Positions 51,601 through 61,064 of a DNA stretch of 64,000 bases are shown in pieces (position 1 is the stretch's first letter; the number at the start of each line of letters is the position of its first letter). A program made the translations under genes and the position numbers. The DNA is from Euglena gracilis (lineage: Eukaryota > Euglenida > Euglenophyceae > Euglenales): assembly GCA_039621445.1 (NCBI GenBank), contig CP154956.1, positions 94,368,406 through 94,432,405 on the forward strand, given 5' to 3'. The notes under the pieces were generated by a model. That model did not search any database, was not told where the DNA came from, and saw nothing but the letters and a program-made list of their open reading frames with translations.

Positions 51601-52469
51601 ACATCGCCCAAGCCACATCCACATCCGTGCCTCCAGACTCAGTGACGCCAGAAGCAAAAGAAGAGAAGCACCAGCAGAGCCGCAGACGCGAGCTCTGGGC
51701 ACTGGACCTGTTCTCCGGGACAAGCAGTGTCTGCCGGGCCCTGGGGGCACTGGGCTACCACGTCGTGAGTGTCGACTGGGACACCCGGTGGCACCCCGAT
51801 GTGGTGGCGGACATCCGGCGATGGGAGTACTGGCAGCCGTATTCCCCTGGTGACTTCGATCTGGTGGCAGCATCCCCACCATGCACCGAGTACTCATCGG
51901 CAATGACGACAAGGCCGAGGCGGTTGAGGCAAGCAGATGCGGTGGTGTTGAAGACAAGGGAGATAAACCTGTACCTCGCTGCGGCAAAGTGGTGGATCGA
52001 GAATCCCCGGCACGGGCTGCTCCGCAGGAGGCGAGTAGTCCGAGACCTGGCCTTCCTGGACCTCGACTACTGCATGTTTGCAGACTTCGGCTACCGGAAG
52101 CCCACCCGGTTTTGGTTACCGAAGGAGATGGCCAGGGATCTCACCAACGTGTTGTGCGATGGCCGATGCAAAAGCTCGGTGCAAGGGGATAAAGGAAGAC
52201 GGCGCCACCGGTTCCAGCTGGGAGGCAGGTGCCCCCACAGGGTGTCACGAGAGGAGGCGTACAGAATCCCAAGCGGCGTGGTGGAGTACCTGTGCCAAGG
52301 CACAGGACCACAAGCAGCGACCGAAGCAGAAGGAGCAGTGCGCAACACCCAAGTGGAAGAGGTGACCATCAAGCCGTGGCACGTAAAGACGGCCCGCTTT
52401 CGAGTGGGCAGGATGCAAAGGAGAGGAGGCGGAGCTGCTGCTGGAAGTGACCGTGGAAGCCAATGGTGA
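50913..52469 (+). CDS. D2 C5-cytosine DNA methyltransferase with His/Pro-rich N-terminus
   Basis: 518 codons. Residues 1 to about 245 are low complexity. The catalytic domain spans about 258-460: motif I ALDLFSGTSSV (Asp265), an acidic strand end VVSVDWD, motif IV AASPPCTEYSSA with catalytic Cys324, motif VI WWIENPRHGLL (Glu363), then DFGYRKPTRFWLP, typical of small algal and viral cytosine methyltransferases. It would transfer a methyl group from S-adenosylmethionine to C5 of cytosine in DNA. I cannot place a separate target-recognition domain. The frame then leads toward protease but shifts by +1 near 52430. The key motifs are intact in D2 and also kept in D1, which suggests past selection on the enzyme within the element. 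Confidence 0.8.
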   Translation: MHSNHNSHENLHPQHDIRHCNRCHENCLHLCRDIHPNIIVHQNLHLLRDTHLSRLPPREPSPSSQRHPHQLHRPQEPLSPPQHPQSLQPPREPISSSQQHPHQPQLPPRPSSASPRQLPLEPSSKRHPHQRYHPREPSLTSRHPLPLQPPLEPPSSSQGNTPLPLPQEPSFSSQHPPQQQPPPEPTSSLPHPHQQHQPPSDSQRQPQPPQEGSRQHIPQETPHQHPTSSDIAQATSTSVPPDSVTPEAKEEKHQQSRRRELWALDLFSGTSSVCRALGALGYHVVSVDWDTRWHPDVVADIRRWEYWQPYSPGDFDLVAASPPCTEYSSAMTTRPRRLRQADAVVLKTREINLYLAAAKWWIENPRHGLLRRRRVVRDLAFLDLDYCMFADFGYRKPTRFWLPKEMARDLTNVLCDGRCKSSVQGDKGRRRHRFQLGGRCPHRVSREEAYRIPSGVVEYLCQGTGPQAATEAEGAVRNTQVEEVTIKPWHVKTARFRVGRMQRRGGGAAAGSDRGSQW

Positions 52470-52863
52470 GTGTTACCAAGAAAAAGCGCTCATCGACACC
52501 GGAGCCCAGACGTCTCTTTGCCGGAGGGACCTGCTGCCAGAATCCTGCTTCACGCAGTCCAGCAAGCCGCTGCTGCTCAAGACAGTGAGTGGCGAAGAGC
52601 TCAACGGAGGGAAGAACGAGGCCACCCTCACTCTCTCCTTCGAGGCAAGGAGCGAAGAAGGCGTGCCAGTGGGCAACCAGTGGAGCAGCACCGTCACCGC
52701 ACACGACGGGGACATCGGCTGCGACCTCATCCCCGGATATCCGTGGTTGAAGGTCAATCGCCCCGACGTGCAGCCGTGGAGAGGTGCACTCCAGTTGCAT
52801 GGTCCGCCACGGTGGGTGTTGTGGGCGCAAAAGAACAGCACCGTCCAAGGACAAGGAAGATAG
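52447..52863 (+). CDS. D2 aspartic protease
   Basis: KALIDTGAQTSLCRRDLLP is the active site, followed by a long retropepsin-like fold with GCDLIPGYPWLKVN near the C-terminus, the equivalent of the ILG motif. It sits between the methyltransferase (frameshifted junction) and RT and ends at a TAG. D1 has the same order. The ATG at 52447 is arbitrary; it would be part of a polyprotein. Confidence 0.8.
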   Translation: MTVEANGECYQEKALIDTGAQTSLCRRDLLPESCFTQSSKPLLLKTVSGEELNGGKNEATLTLSFEARSEEGVPVGNQWSSTVTAHDGDIGCDLIPGYPWLKVNRPDVQPWRGALQLHGPPRWVLWAQKNSTVQGQGR

Positions 52864-53229
52864 ACAGCAACAGTGGTCACCCAGCAAGAGCCGCAACCAC
52901 CCCCCAACATCCCCTCCAGCAACCCCTGTCATCAACGTCAACACAACATCAAGAGGAAGAAGAGTGTCTGTGGGAAGAAGAAGAAGATGTGGAGGAGCAA
53001 ATGCTGGCATTGGTGGAGAAGATGCGGATGGGCATCCCCGGAGAGATCCATGAAGCCGAGGAGGATGAAGGTGCGTCGGATGAGGAGATCTCCGACAACG
53101 AGGCACTCCAGGAAGCAGCAAGGCACATCCTCCAAGTGCAGGGCGAGCAGGTGGAAATCCGAGGCGTGGTGCAGTCAGACGACGAGCATCCAGATCCACT
53201 GACATCCAAGATCCGGCAAGAAACCCTGG

Positions 53230-55527
53230 ATGAATACGCCAGATCCCCCAGCAAGAGGGACGCATGGCAAGGCCGTGCTCAGGCTGAAGCCAGGAGCAGT
53301 ACCAGTGGTGGGCAGAGTGATCCACCTGAGAGGAGAAAGGCATGATGCCCTGAGGGAAATGGAGGCAAGGTGCCGGAACGACGGCAAGCTGGAACCCGGG
53401 ACGGGACCGTGGAGAGCAGCCGCCTTCCCAATAAAAAAGAAAAGCGGGAAGTGGAGACTGGTGTGCGATTACGCGCTCACCATCAAGCAGCTGCAGCCGG
53501 AGAGCTACCCGCAGCCGATCACCGAGGAGATCGTGGCCGAGCAAGCAAGATGTGAGCTTTTCAGCACAGTGGACCTCCGGGATGCCTTCCATCAAGTCGC
53601 CCTTGACGCCGAGTCCCGGCCAATCACCAACATCCAAATGCCAGGCGGCCTGTGGCAATGGACCGTGGTCCCACAAGGGATCAATGTGGGCCCGGCACTG
53701 CTGCAACGGGACATCGATGCGACGTGTGCCGGACTGCAAAGGCACTCAAGGCCGTACTTTGATGACATCATCATCTCCACCAAAAGAAAAGTCGGCCAAT
53801 CGGAAGAAGACTTCTTGAAGGCCCATGCCGCAGATGTCAGGGAGACGCTGGCAGCCCTCGAGCGCGACAAGTGGGTCTCAGACCCTAAGAAGGTCAATCT
53901 GTTCATGCGCCGAGTGGAGTTTGTCGGCCATGTGCTGGGAGGAGGCAGAAGGTCGCCAGCCCCAGGGAAGCTGGCAGCTGTACAGAAGTGGGAGCTGCCC
54001 AAGAACGTCTCCAGCCTCCGGGAATTTTTGGGGCTGTGCAATTATTACAGCCGATACGTGCGAATGTTCGCCGAATATGCGGCACCGCTGCAGGAAAAGC
54101 TGAAGCTGCCCCGGGGGCTCGCCAAAACAGGCAGCAAACACCCGGTGACATGGACCAAGGAGGAAGAGAAGGCATTCGAGCGCCTGAAGCAGGCACTCGT
54201 GGCGGACCTCGAGCTGTACCACATGGACCCAACCAAGCCGTTTGTCCTTCGGACAGATGCATCGGACTACGCGGTGGGTGCGGCGCTGGAGCAGTTCCCA
54301 CTGGTGGAAGGACTCCCGTCCCTCGCGGACATCAAGTCAGGTGCCTCCATCCCCGTGGCCTTCATGAGCCGCAAGCTCACAGATGGCCAACGGCAGAAGT
54401 GGGACACCAGGGACAAGGAGACGTATGCAATCGTCTCCGCCCTGGACAAGTGGGCGGCGTACATTCTGGACAACGAGGTGCTGGTGCTGACAGACCACAA
54501 AAGCCTACAACGGTGGTACCAAGAGCATGTCGCAGGAGTCGGCCCACAAGGCCGCCGAGCAAGGTGGCACGCAAATCTCAACAACTTCCGGCTGGAAGTC
54601 ATCCACGTGCCAGGCCAAGCAATCACCATCGGAGATGCGCTCTCAAGATGTGCATATCCCGCCAGCCAAGGCTTCAAGGACATCACCTGGCATGGAACCG
54701 ATCAAGACACGAAAGAAATGCAAAAGCAAATCCAGAAGGAGAGGGAAGAGGAGAGATCGTGTCCAAAGGCCACTCACCCAATCGACACAGCCACCGAAGA
54801 AAAGCAAGTATGCATCATACGACTCAAGCACAAAACAACCGAGAACGCCGAAGTGGCAGTGACCACCCGAGCACAAATGAAAAAGAACCAGCCAGCACCA
54901 ACAGCCAAGGGGTCCACCGACATGGAGACGCCATACCCAGCACAGCAAGACACAGCAAGACCAACCAGACCCACCAGAAAAGCCAGCAGTATGCCAAAGA
55001 AAAACGAAAAGCCAGCAGTCCCACACACCAGCAGCAAATCAGCCAAGGACTCAGTGGAGGACGAGGAGGACGTGGTGGAAGTCACAGCACCCACAGCAGG
55101 AACACCTAAGGAAAAGGATGCCACAACATCAACCGCCGACACAACAACCTCATCACCCCAGCAACATCCCGAGAACTCTATCGTGCAGCCGCAACCTCCG
55201 TCTTCCAGCATCCCAGCACCCTCACCATCCTCATCATCACCCGACATCCCAACATCCTCCCCAACCACATCTGCCCCTGATCATCGCATCACCGACCCTG
55301 CAGACGCCGAGGAGGACATCGACATCTACACCATGGACTGGGGACCGCACTACGAGAAATGCTCCAGACGGCAAACCGTGTGGCATGTACTTAATTACAT
55401 GAAGGAACCGAAGGAAGAAAAAGTTCCATTTATAAGACACCCTTGGTGCCTGCCTTCGACACCCAAATATAAGAAACCCCCAAATATAAGAAACCCTTTG
55501 GGCCGATCGGCCGACACCCAAATATAA
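53230..55527 (+). CDS. D2 reverse transcriptase and RNase H with a Ser/Thr/Pro-rich tail
   Basis: 765 codons. RT: RGTHGKAVLRLKPGA, KWRLVCDYA, FSTVDLRDAF (Asp115), YFDD (176-179) in the active site instead of the common YIDD/YVDD, FVGHVLGGG, LREFLGLCNYYSRYV. RNase H about 340-480: LRTDASDYAVGAAL, DKETYAIVSA, LTDHKSLQRW, IGDALSRC. After it come about 190 low-complexity residues and a terminal WGPHYEKCSRRQTVW, a segment seen just before integrase in some protist Ty3 elements. No HHCC or DDE integrase follows, so the copy is 3'-truncated. The preceding acidic linker (about 52900-53240) is in another frame. Confidence 0.9.
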   Translation: MNTPDPPARGTHGKAVLRLKPGAVPVVGRVIHLRGERHDALREMEARCRNDGKLEPGTGPWRAAAFPIKKKSGKWRLVCDYALTIKQLQPESYPQPITEEIVAEQARCELFSTVDLRDAFHQVALDAESRPITNIQMPGGLWQWTVVPQGINVGPALLQRDIDATCAGLQRHSRPYFDDIIISTKRKVGQSEEDFLKAHAADVRETLAALERDKWVSDPKKVNLFMRRVEFVGHVLGGGRRSPAPGKLAAVQKWELPKNVSSLREFLGLCNYYSRYVRMFAEYAAPLQEKLKLPRGLAKTGSKHPVTWTKEEEKAFERLKQALVADLELYHMDPTKPFVLRTDASDYAVGAALEQFPLVEGLPSLADIKSGASIPVAFMSRKLTDGQRQKWDTRDKETYAIVSALDKWAAYILDNEVLVLTDHKSLQRWYQEHVAGVGPQGRRARWHANLNNFRLEVIHVPGQAITIGDALSRCAYPASQGFKDITWHGTDQDTKEMQKQIQKEREEERSCPKATHPIDTATEEKQVCIIRLKHKTTENAEVAVTTRAQMKKNQPAPTAKGSTDMETPYPAQQDTARPTRPTRKASSMPKKNEKPAVPHTSSKSAKDSVEDEEDVVEVTAPTAGTPKEKDATTSTADTTTSSPQQHPENSIVQPQPPSSSIPAPSPSSSSPDIPTSSPTTSAPDHRITDPADAEEDIDIYTMDWGPHYEKCSRRQTVWHVLNYMKEPKEEKVPFIRHPWCLPSTPKYKKPPNIRNPLGRSADTQI

Positions 55528-55549
55528 TAAACGTGTTTCTTATATTTGG
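55462..55549. repeat. AT-rich direct and inverted repeats at the D2 end
   Basis: CCAAATATAAGAAAC occurs twice directly (about 55463-55477, 55480-55494) and once inverted (55535-55549), with a GGCCGATCGGCC palindrome between. It can form a hairpin and is followed by a 12-base G-run. It could be a terminator-like or recombination-prone end. Confidence 0.6.
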
Positions 55550-55562
55550 GGGGGGGGGGTTA

Positions 55563-55715
55563 TGCCATCTTAAGGTGTAGTGTTCAGGCTTGGACCCGCC
55601 TACCTAGGTCATATATAAGCCCTGAATTAGGAACTTCCGCAAAGATTCCGCGGATGGTCTTTTCTGGTGTTTTTGTCTTGCCTGGCGCCACATCGCAGGG
55701 GCCGCCGCCCACACT
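55563..55715 (+). repeat. Direct repeat R1 with TATA-like core
   Basis: About 153 bp, homologous to 57676-57840. Contains TCATATATAAGCCCTGA, a good TATA-box candidate, and ends CCGCCGCCCACACT. The pair may be the terminal repeats of a 2.3 kb element. Confidence 0.7.
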
Positions 55716-56562
55716 CCCCTCCCGGACCGCTTGCGTAACGCCTTCGTCAAATACGAGGCGGCCCCGGGGAAGTTTTCGGGCCCCTTTTTTTTATTTTTTT
55801 TTGGCCCTGAAGCCTTTGGCTTTCGGGGGGGGCCTCGGCTTCCGTGGGTCCGAGACCTGGGGTTTTTGGGACCCCCTGGGGGGGTCGCCCCCAGGGCGAT
55901 AGGGAGGTGGGGGGTGGCGAGGCCTTCGGCCTCGGCGGTCGTTTTTTTTTCTAGGGTGTGGCCGGCGTTTTTTTTTTTTTGGTGGGGTAGTAACGTACAG
56001 CAAATTCTGAGTCTGGGGATTAAAACCGTAGTCCAGGGTCTCCACTTCGAACAATGTCCAGATAGCGAATGGGGAACGGGGGCAGGTAACATAGGAAGTT
56101 CACATTGCCACTCTCAAATCAAGATCCCAGGATCACAATTCCTTCATCGAGGAGGGGGCATGTAAAATGATGGTCACACCGCCACACACACCCGTGATTA
56201 TTGCAAATCTGCTTCCAATTGACAGCGAACAGAAAACAGGGGGCAGGCAACCCGCAGGTCTACACTGCCATCACTATGTCAACCATCCTGCAGATCTGAT
56301 CCGAATCCACTGAATTGAGATTGGGGGGCAGGCAACCCTCGGGTCCACACCACCACACTCCAAACCATCCAACGATCCATTTTCGGCGACGGGCAGCTGG
56401 ACGCCCTGAGCATCCTACGATGATCGACATCCCTGCACCTGGAAATTTCAGTCTCTCTTCCTGTGCTGACGCAAGCCAGTACGTGCGCAATTGATGACAA
56501 TGCAACAACGAGATGCATTCTGAAATCCTTCTTTTCCTGCTCGGGGATCTTGGACACTGGTC
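55716..56562. other. No recognisable gene; homopolymer tracts
   Basis: Contains T-runs (55786-55802, 55940s, 55967-55980) and G-runs. Gly/Phe-rich open frames here are products of the runs. No motif seen. Confidence 0.45.
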
Positions 56563-57360
56563 TCACAGAGGAGGGGGATTAGGATTGGAGGGGGAGGGCA
56601 GGCAACACTCGGTCTGCACCGCCTCATTCCCACGTCTCCGCGAACCACTGATACCGCTGTCGACGATATCTCCTCTTGCTGGCCTCGGAGGTCCACGTTC
56701 ATCTCCGCTTCTCCTGCGGGCTCTGGACGTTGCTCCTTCATCTCCTGGGGGCATGTCCTTCAGGGTCTCCTCCTGGAATTTTTGGTACCGGACCAAGCAC
56801 GCCCGGACTGGCAAACGCAACGGCCCAGTCGGCTGCATCTGGCCTGCCTTTTGGTCCCAGATCTCGAAGAACTGGGTTCCTTCGTCGAAGATGATGAACT
56901 TCACCGTCATGTTCTGCAGCACTAGCCACCATGTTGTCGTACGCCACTCTGGTGCAATCAGCACCATTTCCTGCACCTGGTCTGCGATGATCCTGAGGAT
57001 GACCTGATTCATCAGCGTCCACGGTGGATTGGCCCATAACGTTTCTCTTGTCCATGTCCTTGCGAATGCATTATCTTCTCTTGTCCAGAACTTGGGGAAT
57101 CTTGCATTTTCCCATGATGCAAATGCCTCTTGCACACCTTCCTGCTGGATGTTGAACTTGTCCAGGATCAGGTCAATGAATTCCCAGCGCACGGCGTACT
57201 CTTCTGAGATGTATTGCTTCTTGATCCTTCTTCCTCTTCCACTTGGTCTGGGCTGCGTCTCTGGCTCGTCCACTTCGTAGTACTCCTCGTCTGCTGCTGG
57301 TTCTGGTTCTGGTTCTGGTCGGGTCTCCATCACCACATTTCTCCTCCTGAATGGCGGCAA
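56563..57360 (-). CDS. 265-aa protein with NPPW (Dam-like) domain
   Basis: The central region reads FASWENARFPKFWTREDNAFARTW, then LWANPPWTLMNQVILRI and VLIAPEWRTTTWW. This is the domain that DIRS and some Ty3 retroelements carry next to RNase H, related to phage N6-adenine methyltransferases, here with an intact NPPW motif. The N-terminus is acidic (Glu/Pro) with a basic GRGRRIKK patch; the C-terminus is Arg/Gly/Pro-rich. Element A and B pol have the same domain with MHPP. It lies on the minus strand between repeats R1 and R2. Whether it is a functional gene or an exon of a decayed retroelement is open. Confidence 0.55.
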   Translation of the reverse strand: MPPFRRRNVVMETRPEPEPEPAADEEYYEVDEPETQPRPSGRGRRIKKQYISEEYAVRWEFIDLILDKFNIQQEGVQEAFASWENARFPKFWTREDNAFARTWTRETLWANPPWTLMNQVILRIIADQVQEMVLIAPEWRTTTWWLVLQNMTVKFIIFDEGTQFFEIWDQKAGQMQPTGPLRLPVRACLVRYQKFQEETLKDMPPGDEGATSRARRRSGDERGPPRPARGDIVDSGISGSRRRGNEAVQTECCLPSPSNPNPPPL

Positions 57361-57675
57361 CGGTTCTTCCGGTGCTTCAGCTGCACCTTCATAGCTGGGA
57401 GCTGGTCTCCTTTATTCTTCTTCTTCTTGGACTTCCCACACTGTCAATGCGGATCTCCATCCTTCTTCTGGAAGTCGGACACTCCATCTGCTCCAGCTCC
57501 AATTGGTTACTCCCTGCAATTCTGAGTGGTCTCCCTCTTCCGAATCTGTCCAACTGACATTCATCCTCCTGGCATTCTGGTAGTCCATGAACACTTCAGT
57601 TTCTGTGGTCTTTCCGGCACTTTCCAGATACCAATATCTTCCAGTATTTCCAATTCAAGCACAAATACTGGTCCA

Positions 57676-57840
57676 TGCCATCTTGAGGTGAAGTGTTCGG
57701 GCTTGGCCCCGCCTACAGAGAGGAGGTCATATATAAGCCCTGAGCTAGGAACTTTCGCAAAGCGGAAGATTCCGCGGATGGTCTTTTTTTTGTGTTTTTG
57801 TCTTGCCTGGCGCCGCACCCCAGGGGCCGCCGCCCACACT
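57676..57840 (+). repeat. Direct repeat R2 with TATA-like core
   Basis: About 165 bp, matching R1 (55563-55715) with small insertions; same TCATATATAAGCCCTGA core and the same end. Confidence 0.7.
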
Positions 57841-57899
57841 GTTCACGAATACTCTGTTTATACAGAAGTTCAGATTTGGCACAGGTCCAAAGAACCACC

Positions 57900-58290
57900 A
57901 GTGTGTTGGGGGAGGCACCCTACATCAAAATTGAACGTACAGGTAAAAAACTCAATAAGTGGGAAAGAGTTGTCTCCATTTCCCAGTGCCCCCAAACCAG
58001 TCCCTTACATTTAATTATGTCCTGTGGCAGCAACACGTTTCTTTACGAAACCTGGGTGTCTCCTTTTAAAACCCCCCTATAAAGCCATTAAGGCGGACAC
58101 CAATGCTGCAATCACCAAAGAGTTTTTGACCAAACAGGGGGCCCACTCCACCAGAGGGGCGGGGGTTGTTTTTCTCAAACAATTAGGCCTTTCTGCCCAA
58201 GAAGTTTGCGGATTTTTCAGTGGAAGGGAGTGGAGGCTTTACCGCCCACTATCACTACTTGGTGTCAAAGGTGCTTTGGCAGGTGCCCTC
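57900..58290 (+). pseudogene. Tyrosine recombinase, C-terminal catalytic part (DIRS-like)
   Basis: The frame includes KAIKADTNAAITKEF, then GAHSTRGAGVVFLKQLGLS, the H-x-x-R box of tyrosine recombinases, then an FSGREW segment and, after a shift near 58215-58240, GFTAHYHYL, whose Tyr would be the nucleophile. The upstream first Arg box is not clear. DIRS-type retroelements use such an enzyme instead of a DDE integrase. It is in the same frame as the following 58220-59668 ORF. Confidence 0.6.
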
Positions 58291-59668
58291 ACCTCCCTTT
58301 TTTCAGTGCACAATCCGGCCTCACAATGGCAAAGTGCGGACCCGACGTGTCTCGGACTCCCTCGAGGCAAGTCGACCAAGGAGAAGGGACACCGAGGGCG
58401 AAGCACAAACACATTGTGAGCCCGACCCCCCCACCCGTGTAAGAAAATTTGTCTTCAAACGCCCTCGGTCAGAAGAAGATGGGGGCCAGGGGGGGGGGGC
58501 GGGGGGGGACCCCAAAGAGACAGCTCCATGGTCGCCACAAGACAATGCAGCCAACTCCGCGGGCGGCACTAAGCAGGGACTCCTAACCCAGCGCACCAGA
58601 ACAGTCGCAGCAAACCGCCGGCGAGCAAGCTTCTCCAAAAGAAACTTCCCCCACAGAAAATTCCAGCACCCAAACCCCCAAAGTGATGGCCACGGACCCT
58701 GGCAGACAGTGGTCAGAAGACCCCGCAAGGGGCAGAAGCAACATCCACCAGCAGGCCACTACGGCCATTGGCTCCAGGGCCATGGGGGCCAACATTACAC
58801 AACACACAATGCATCCAAGCGGGGCTATGGCAGACAAAACCGCACAGGACATGAAGGCAACCAAGGCCATGGAGGCACAACGGGCCATGAAGGCGTCTAC
58901 ATCATCAAACGTCGCTGGAACAAAGGCCAAGGGGCCACCAACACCAAGGCCCCACAGGACGTGGCAGGGGCAGAAAATGTCAAACACCCCCCCACCCTTT
59001 CTCATTCACATCACCCCTCAGGAGTCAAGGGTGCGGCGCCAAGAACCCCTCAAGATTTTAAATGGTCTTGGCAGCCCCAAACCACTTCAGGAGGAAAGGA
59101 GTGGCCACCAGAGGCCCCCCAAGATTTTCAATGGGCATGGCGTCCCAAATCAAAGAAAAGTCAATGGAGCCAATATTGTTATCAACATGACCAACCGTTT
59201 CAAGGCCATTGTGGCCATCAATTATCAGAAGGGGGGCAACCTCAGAAGCTAAAAGATTGTTTCCCAACAGGGGATTTGTATAATCTACCCCAGTGGCATG
59301 CCCAGAAGGATGCCCCCCAAAGGGCAGTGGAGGACAAGGGGGCAGCCCCCCCTCAAGATTCTTCTTCAATGCCCATGGAAGTGGCATGTCAAAACAAGGG
59401 GGATACCCAACAATGGGCCCCTATGGTATGTCGAATGACAACACCAATGACAAAGTGGAGGATGGGAGAGCCTGTGAGAAGAGCATGCACACCCCCCCAG
59501 CAACCCTTGCAGAATGCTCAATCCCAAGTGGCACTAGGGGTGCAATGTCCAACACCCCCCACCCAACCCACAGAAAATCTCCTCGTTGGGAAAATAAATT
59601 ACATGGAGGAAAAATGGGGAGACACCCCCCTACACCGGAGGTTTCAGAAAAGTCTAAAATGGTGGTAA
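58220..59668 (+). CDS. 482-aa basic Gly/His/Gln/Pro-rich ORF, unknown
   Basis: Begins in the recombinase tail, then becomes Arg/Lys-rich (RKFVFKRPRSEED, NRRRASFSKRNFPHRKF), then a His/Gly-rich middle (GHYGHWLQGHGGQHY) and several degenerate Trp-containing repeats (PQDFKWSWQPQ, PQDFQWAWRPK). It resembles a nucleic-acid-binding gag-like ORF of a DIRS element, but I recognise no domain. G-runs at 58488-58508 make frame continuity uncertain. An RT follows about 200 bp later. Confidence 0.4.
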   Translation: MEGSGGFTAHYHYLVSKVLWQVPSPPFFQCTIRPHNGKVRTRRVSDSLEASRPRRRDTEGEAQTHCEPDPPTRVRKFVFKRPRSEEDGGQGGGAGGDPKETAPWSPQDNAANSAGGTKQGLLTQRTRTVAANRRRASFSKRNFPHRKFQHPNPQSDGHGPWQTVVRRPRKGQKQHPPAGHYGHWLQGHGGQHYTTHNASKRGYGRQNRTGHEGNQGHGGTTGHEGVYIIKRRWNKGQGATNTKAPQDVAGAENVKHPPTLSHSHHPSGVKGAAPRTPQDFKWSWQPQTTSGGKEWPPEAPQDFQWAWRPKSKKSQWSQYCYQHDQPFQGHCGHQLSEGGQPQKLKDCFPTGDLYNLPQWHAQKDAPQRAVEDKGAAPPQDSSSMPMEVACQNKGDTQQWAPMVCRMTTPMTKWRMGEPVRRACTPPQQPLQNAQSQVALGVQCPTPPTQPTENLLVGKINYMEEKWGDTPLHRRFQKSLKWW

Positions 59669-59879
59669 AAAAATGCCCCCCCCAGTAACATGTCAATTGA
59701 TAAAAAATGGAATGCAACCCCCCGGGGTGAATCCCCCAAAATTGTCCACCCACCCAAAACCCAGAGCCAACCTGGACCTGAACCAAGCAGAAAACATTCC
59801 GCTGGATGACGAAAAAAACAGGTTCCGTGAAACGCGTTTGTGATTCAGAAACCCATCATTTGATCCCATGGTTTTTAAT

Positions 59880-60626
59880 TTCAAAACGAGAGGCGGGAAC
59901 AACCAAGTGGACAATGATCAGCGGCTGCAGAGAAATCAGTCAGCAATTTCAAGTAAAACCTTTCAAGCTGGATCATATCCAGCACATTTTTCCAGTTTTT
60001 GAAAAGGCCACTGGGCAGCAAAAAAACAGACCTCAAGGATGCATATTTTCATATTACAGTAAGTCCAGGCCTAGGGCCATTTTTGAGTCATCATGGGGGG
60101 GGGGCAGACCTGGGATTTTCAAGCAGGCTGCTTTGGGCTAAATGTGATGCCCCAAATTTCCATGTCAGTCATAAAAACTTTCGAAAAGCTCTGGGTAAAA
60201 AGGGGCATCCAGGTGTTTGTTTACCTGGACGACATTTTGCTGGTGGCCCCCACCCAGAACGCTTTGCAAAATCACCCTTGGCAAAGATGTGCTGGATTCT
60301 GGGTTCAAAATCAATGTGAAAAAGTCCACGCTGCAGCCCGCCCAAGTAGTAACGCATATGGGTTTTCAACTGAACTTCCAGGAAGGAAAGCTACGGTGCC
60401 CCCTCAGAAAGTCAAAACCATCAAAACGGAACTGGGAAAAACTGTGAAAAAAGATTACCTGTCAAAAAGGCAGTTGGCTGCCATTTTGGGTCAAATAAAA
60501 TGCAATCTACTGGCCCTGCCCTTTTTAAGGGCTTTGACGGACACCCTTGCAATTTTTTTGGTGGCAAACTCCGCAGCCCCCTGGACTCAAAACACCCCTT
60601 TTCTCAGGAAATCAAGGCCCAATTAA
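59880..60626 (+). pseudogene. DIRS/Ngaro-like reverse transcriptase (frameshifted)
   Basis: Three frames give successive RT pieces: FKLDHIQHIFPVFEKA, then SKKTDLKDAYFHI (catalytic Asp; the DAYFHI form is typical of DIRS-type RTs), then FQAGCFGLNVMPQISMSV and VFVYLDDILLVAPT (YLDD active site), then SKRQLAAILGQIKCNLLALPF, the connection to RNase H seen in DIRS elements. G-runs near 60095 coincide with a frame change. No RNase H or downstream genes remain. Confidence 0.65.
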
Positions 60627-61064
60627 GTGAAACAAATATTCTGCAGGACACCTGAGGGGACAGACCCTTCCCCCAAAATGCAACCAGGGAGTTGCACTCA
60701 GACAGCAGCACCCATGCCTGGGGGGGGGCTAGACAGCCACACAGGAGAAATAGAGCAGGAAATTTGGAGAAAAACTCCATTTTACAAATAAATAAAAGCC
60801 GCACAGTGCAGCAATCAGCAATGTGAAAAGTTTGAGCAAACCTGTAGACAACAAGGCAATTTACCATTACCTGACCAAAGGGGGGGGGCAGAAAGGACCC
60901 TTTCAACACAATTCTAAGACCATTTTTGAAATGGTGCATAGAGCACCAAGAAAAACCTCCCAGTCAAATGGGTGTCTTCAAAAGTGCCTGGCAGACCCCA
61001 TAAGCAGATGGTAAATGGACAAGGGGGATTACTCCTTAGACCCCCAACTTTTTCAACGGTTAAG
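60627..61064. other. No recognisable gene
   Basis: Low coding potential, with G-runs at 60721-60728 and 60881-60888. It ends at the LTR of element C. Confidence 0.45.

Larger units (their letters stand above)
44311..55527 (+). mobile_element. Element D2: retroelement with cytosine methyltransferase
   Basis: Order: long coiled-coil gag, RRM-like region, basic tail, His/Pro minisatellite region, C5 methyltransferase, protease, RT, RNase H, Ser/Thr/Pro linker. Integrase would follow but the sequence ends at a hairpin (55479-55549). Element T is inserted at 46713-48298. Stops (46319 TAG, 48814 TAG, about 49291 TAG) and frameshifts show decay. I see no LTRs, so the 5' end is uncertain. Confidence 0.6.

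Noticed and set aside
52369-53745. Minus-strand 458-aa frame across D2 protease and RT
   Set aside because: The plus strand carries the DTG protease and RT motifs; the minus frame has none.
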